Shown: in pieces, positions 31,040-33,435 of the stretch
Layout: the number at the start of each line of letters is the position of its first letter
Numbering within the stretch: the stretch's first letter is position 1
Assembly (NCBI GenBank): GCA_051453625.1
Contig: JBOZIK010000001.1
Location: 219,928,878-219,962,312 of the forward strand
Source: Welwitschia mirabilis
Lineage: Eukaryota; Gnetophyta; Gnetopsida; Welwitschiales
Length of the DNA stretch: 33,435 nt
Direction: 5' to 3'
Translations under genes and position numbers: made by a program
The notes under the pieces: model-generated
What the model saw: only the letters and a program-made list of their open reading frames with translations
Database searches by the model: none
What the model was told of the DNA's origin: nothing

Positions 31040-31985
31040 AATCTTATTCAAACATTATAGATACACGAGTTGTAAAGGAATATGTAGATTTATTTCTTGA
31101 AGAATACTAAATTATTTGTCAAGTAGAAATAAAGATTTTAAGATATCTCTAAATCCTAGTATTAAGCTAATCTCTAAAACATCCTAAAGAATGTCTCCTA
31201 TTAAACTAATAAAGTTAAAGACCCAAATAACTACATTATCAGATAAGGATTTAATTAAACTAAGTATATCATCATAGGATATATTAGTTCTATTTGTTAA
31301 AAAGAAGGATGATAGTTTAAGGCTCTATATAGATTATAGGATATTAAATAAGATCACTGTAAGAAATATTTATCCCTTGTTTAAAATAGAGAATTTGTTT
31401 AACTAGCTCAAGTACACTAAGGTATTCTCTAATATTGACCTTAACTATAGTCATTATCAACATATAATCAATGAAGAATATGTTTTTGGAATAGCTTTTT
31501 GAACTAGATATGGGAATTATGGGTTCACAGTGATTTCTTTTGGCCTCACTAATGCATTAACAACATTCATGATAATAATGAATGATATTTTAGAACTTAC
31601 TTATATGAGTTTATTAGGGTCTTCATCAATGATTTTTTATTCTATTCTTTAATTACATAAGTAGCATTTGAGGATAGTAAGCACAATCTATAGAGAAACC
31701 ATTTTTATAAAAATCCTATTAAGTATAAGTTCCAGTTACCCAAGCTCAAATTTCTAAGACATTGATTTCAAAAGACGGAATTAGTATGAATGAAGATAAG
31801 GTACAAGCTACTATAGAGTGACCTAAATCTAAATAAATATCATATGTAAGAAGTTTTCTTAATATTACAAGATATTATAGAAATTTAATTAAAAAGGTTT
31901 CTAAGTTATCTACCTATGTTACCTCCTTATTAAAAAAGAATAAGTAGTTTGAATGAATAAAATGATGTGATGAAGTTTTCAAAGT
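31040..31985 (+). pseudogene. Chromovirus-like reverse transcriptase remnant
   Basis: Readable blocks in order are RVVKEYVDLFLEEY (about 31067), [20 protein letters not shown] then [11 protein letters not shown] (31285-31380), LFN.LKYTKVFSNIDLNYSHY, TRYGNYGFTVISFGLTNALT (31500-31570), VFINDFLFYS (31619-31650), HNL, and SYVRSFLNITRYYRNLIKKV (31845-31905). These are the conserved RT blocks of Ty3/gypsy. The active site FxDD reads F-I-N-D (AAT at 31628-31630), so the first catalytic Asp is lost by one G-to-A change. Frameshifts occur between blocks. No insertion was noticed. Confidence 0.9.
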
Positions 31986-32268
31986 GTTAAAATCAATTAT
32001 TATCTCATTTTCTATCTTAAGAATGCTAAAAACAAAAAAGCATTATATAGTTTATATAGATGGTTCAGGTAAAGGCTTGGAAGCAATTTTGATATAGGAA
32101 GGTAGAGTAATAGCCTATGCATCTAAGAAATCAAAGAATCATAAAAGAACTATTCTATTCATGAAACAGAGCTATAACTGATTATTTGTGCATTAAAAAA
32201 TTATAGACACTACCTTGTGGCAAATAGATAAAATTTAGATAAATCATAAGAGTCCAAAATACATTTAT
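31986..32268 (+). pseudogene. Chromovirus-like RNase H remnant, cut off by a younger LTR
   Basis: The reading HYIVYIDGSGKGLEAILI, then EGRVIAYASKKSKNH, ALKNYRHYL and NHKSPKYIY matches gypsy RNase H (.F.VYCDASK.GLG.VLMQEGRVIAYASRQLK.HE...ALK.WRHYL...DHKSLKYIF). The reading is close to the family up to the last codon before 32269, where the sequence switches to TGTCACGTCC. The remainder of pol and the 3' LTR must lie beyond the window. Confidence 0.88.
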
Positions 32269-32345
32269 TGTCACGTCCACATTTTTGCTTTTCTAATAAA
32301 TTTGCAAGTTTATGCTTAATGAATATTTAAAAAATATTAGATTAC

Positions 32346-33186
32346 NNNNNNNNNNNNNNNNNNNNNNNNNNNNNNNNNNNNNNNNNNNNNNNNNNNNNNN
32401 NNNNNNNNNNNNNNNNNNNNNNNNNNNNNNNNNNNNNNNNNNNNNNNNNNNNNNNNNNNNNNNNNNNNNNNNNNNNNNNNNNNNNNNNNNNNNNNNNNNN
32501 NNNNNNNNNNNNNNNNNNNNNNNNNNNNNNNNNNNNNNNNNNNNNNNNNNNNNNNNNNNNNNNNNNNNNNNNNNNNNNNNNNNNNNNNNNNNNNNNNNNN
32601 NNNNNNNNNNNNNNNNNNNNNNNNNNNNNNNNNNNNNNNNNNNNNNNNNNNNNNNNNNNNNNNNNNNNNNNNNNNNNNNNNNNNNNNNNNNNNNNNNNNN
32701 NNNNNNNNNNNNNNNNNNNNNNNNNNNNNNNNNNNNNNNNNNNNNNNNNNNNNNNNNNNNNNNNNNNNNNNNNNNNNNNNNNNNNNNNNNNNNNNNNNNN
32801 NNNNNNNNNNNNNNNNNNNNNNNNNNNNNNNNNNNNNNNNNNNNNNNNNNNNNNNNNNNNNNNNNNNNNNNNNNNNNNNNNNNNNNNNNNNNNNNNNNNN
32901 NNNNNNNNNNNNNNNNNNNNNNNNNNNNNNNNNNNNNNNNNNNNNNNNNNNNNNNNNNNNNNNNNNNNNNNNNNNNNNNNNNNNNNNNNNNNNNNNNNNN
33001 NNNNNNNNNNNNNNNNNNNNNNNNNNNNNNNNNNNNNNNNNNNNNNNNNNNNNNNNNNNNNNNNNNNNNNNNNNNNNNNNNNNNNNNNNNNNNNNNNNNN
33101 NNNNNNNNNNNNNNNNNNNNNNNNNNNNNNNNNNNNNNNNNNNNNNNNNNNNNNNNNNNNNNNNNNNNNNNNNNNNNNNNNNNNNN
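32346..33186. other. Assembly gap (841 N)
   Basis: N run inside the presumed younger LTR. Three apparent frames of about 300 codons that span it, on both strands, are artefacts of N translation. Confidence 0.95.
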
Positions 33187-33275
33187 GATATTTTGTCTTC
33201 TTATGCGAGGAATCTTTGCCAACTTTCATTGGTCCTTATACTCTTGTGACTTTTCACATTTTACCACATCTTGAT

Positions 33276-33283
33276 TATAAATA
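33276..33283 (+). promoter_or_regulatory. TATA box of the younger LTR (or of an unknown gene)
   Basis: CTTGATTATAAATAGGGCTCTACTCC is a textbook plant core promoter with a C/A-rich start region about 30 bp downstream (CTCACTTTCA near 33304). No start codon with a convincing protein follows in the remaining 150 bp. In context it most likely marks the U3/R boundary of the LTR that starts at 32269. Confidence 0.6.
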
Positions 33284-33435
33284 GGGCTCTACTCCTCCTT
33301 TTTACTCACTTTCATTTTGGGAAATCTTTTGCTACGGAGTCTTGGAGCTCGGAAAAGTCTTGAAGACCAAAGATCATGAGTTCTTGAAAATTGGTATGGT
33401 TTCTAACTCTCGTGCTTTCTTGTTAGTCCTTTCTT

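Larger units (their letters stand above)
32269..33435 (+). mobile_element. LTR of a younger element inserted in the chromovirus RNase H (runs off the window)
   Basis: At 32269 the RNase H reading breaks off and TGTCACGTCCAC begins, a typical plant gypsy LTR start. After a gap the sequence shows TATAAATAGGGCTC (33276), followed by a C/T-rich leader and text with four CpG sites in 249 bp (GCGAGG, TACGGAG, CTCGGAA, CTCGTGC). CpG is nearly absent in the older layers, so this copy is probably much younger. The presumed 5-bp target is TTTAT (32264-32268). The LTR end, primer site and coding part are outside the window. It is possible that the two sides of the gap belong to different elements. Confidence 0.55.

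Noticed and set aside
33187-33435. Promoter and 5' leader of a host gene
   Set aside because: The TATA box is good, but no protein start follows and a typical LTR start lies upstream at 32269; an LTR is the simpler explanation, though not proven because of the gap.

Overview
The window is almost certainly a piece of intergenic heterochromatin from a flowering-plant nuclear genome. It is very AT-rich by eye, CpG is rare, and no intact gene of any kind could be recognised. What can be read is a pile of old, nested LTR retrotransposons (Ty1/copia and Ty3/gypsy) plus one tRNA-derived SINE. Most coding damage is of the kind left by deamination of methylated cytosine: TGG to TGA or TAG, CAG or CAA to stop, and catalytic Asp to Asn. 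Seven long clues anchor the reading: copia RT/RNase H motifs at the left edge, a Sirevirus-like 3' end and LTR, a minus-strand Athila/Tat-like gypsy gag-pol, LTR copies that share one promoter motif, primer-binding-site relics, a plus-strand chromovirus-like gag-pol, and a fresher LTR at the right edge.

Layout. 1-4246 (+): 3' half of a Sirevirus-like copia element: end of RT, RNase H, a post-pol ORF in the env-like position, purine-rich signature repeats and a 3' LTR of about 1.5 kb carrying a tandem array. 5085-7082: a dispersed repeat ('A', copy 1) holding a solo LTR with a perfect 5-bp target duplication. 7083-10574: AT-rich sequence with no gene seen. 10575-17300 (-): decayed gypsy coding sequence running gag, protease, RT, RNase H, integrase from high to low coordinates, interrupted by a solo LTR (11543-12713, +) and by a SINE (13946-14183, -). 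17640-19185 and 25700-25831: the second copy of repeat A, split by a complete nested LTR element 'E' (about 19186-25699, -) with two LTRs, a primer-binding-site relic and an internal region in which I recognise no gag or pol. 26246-32268 (+): a chromovirus-like gypsy element with a 5' LTR of about 3.2 kb, primer-binding site, gag, protease, RT and RNase H. At 32269 a much less decayed LTR cuts into its RNase H and runs out of the window.

Six N runs (322-440, 5765-5864, 7527-7854, 19375-20295, 22615-22649, 32346-33186) hide about 2.3 kb; long apparent frames across them are artefacts. The pieces do not work together as a pathway. The value of the window is the order of insertions: repeat A and its gypsy interior form the old layer, with the solo LTR, the SINE and element E placed on top. 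Separately, the chromovirus was struck by the youngest LTR. I found no evidence for a new biological system, and I cannot name the species.
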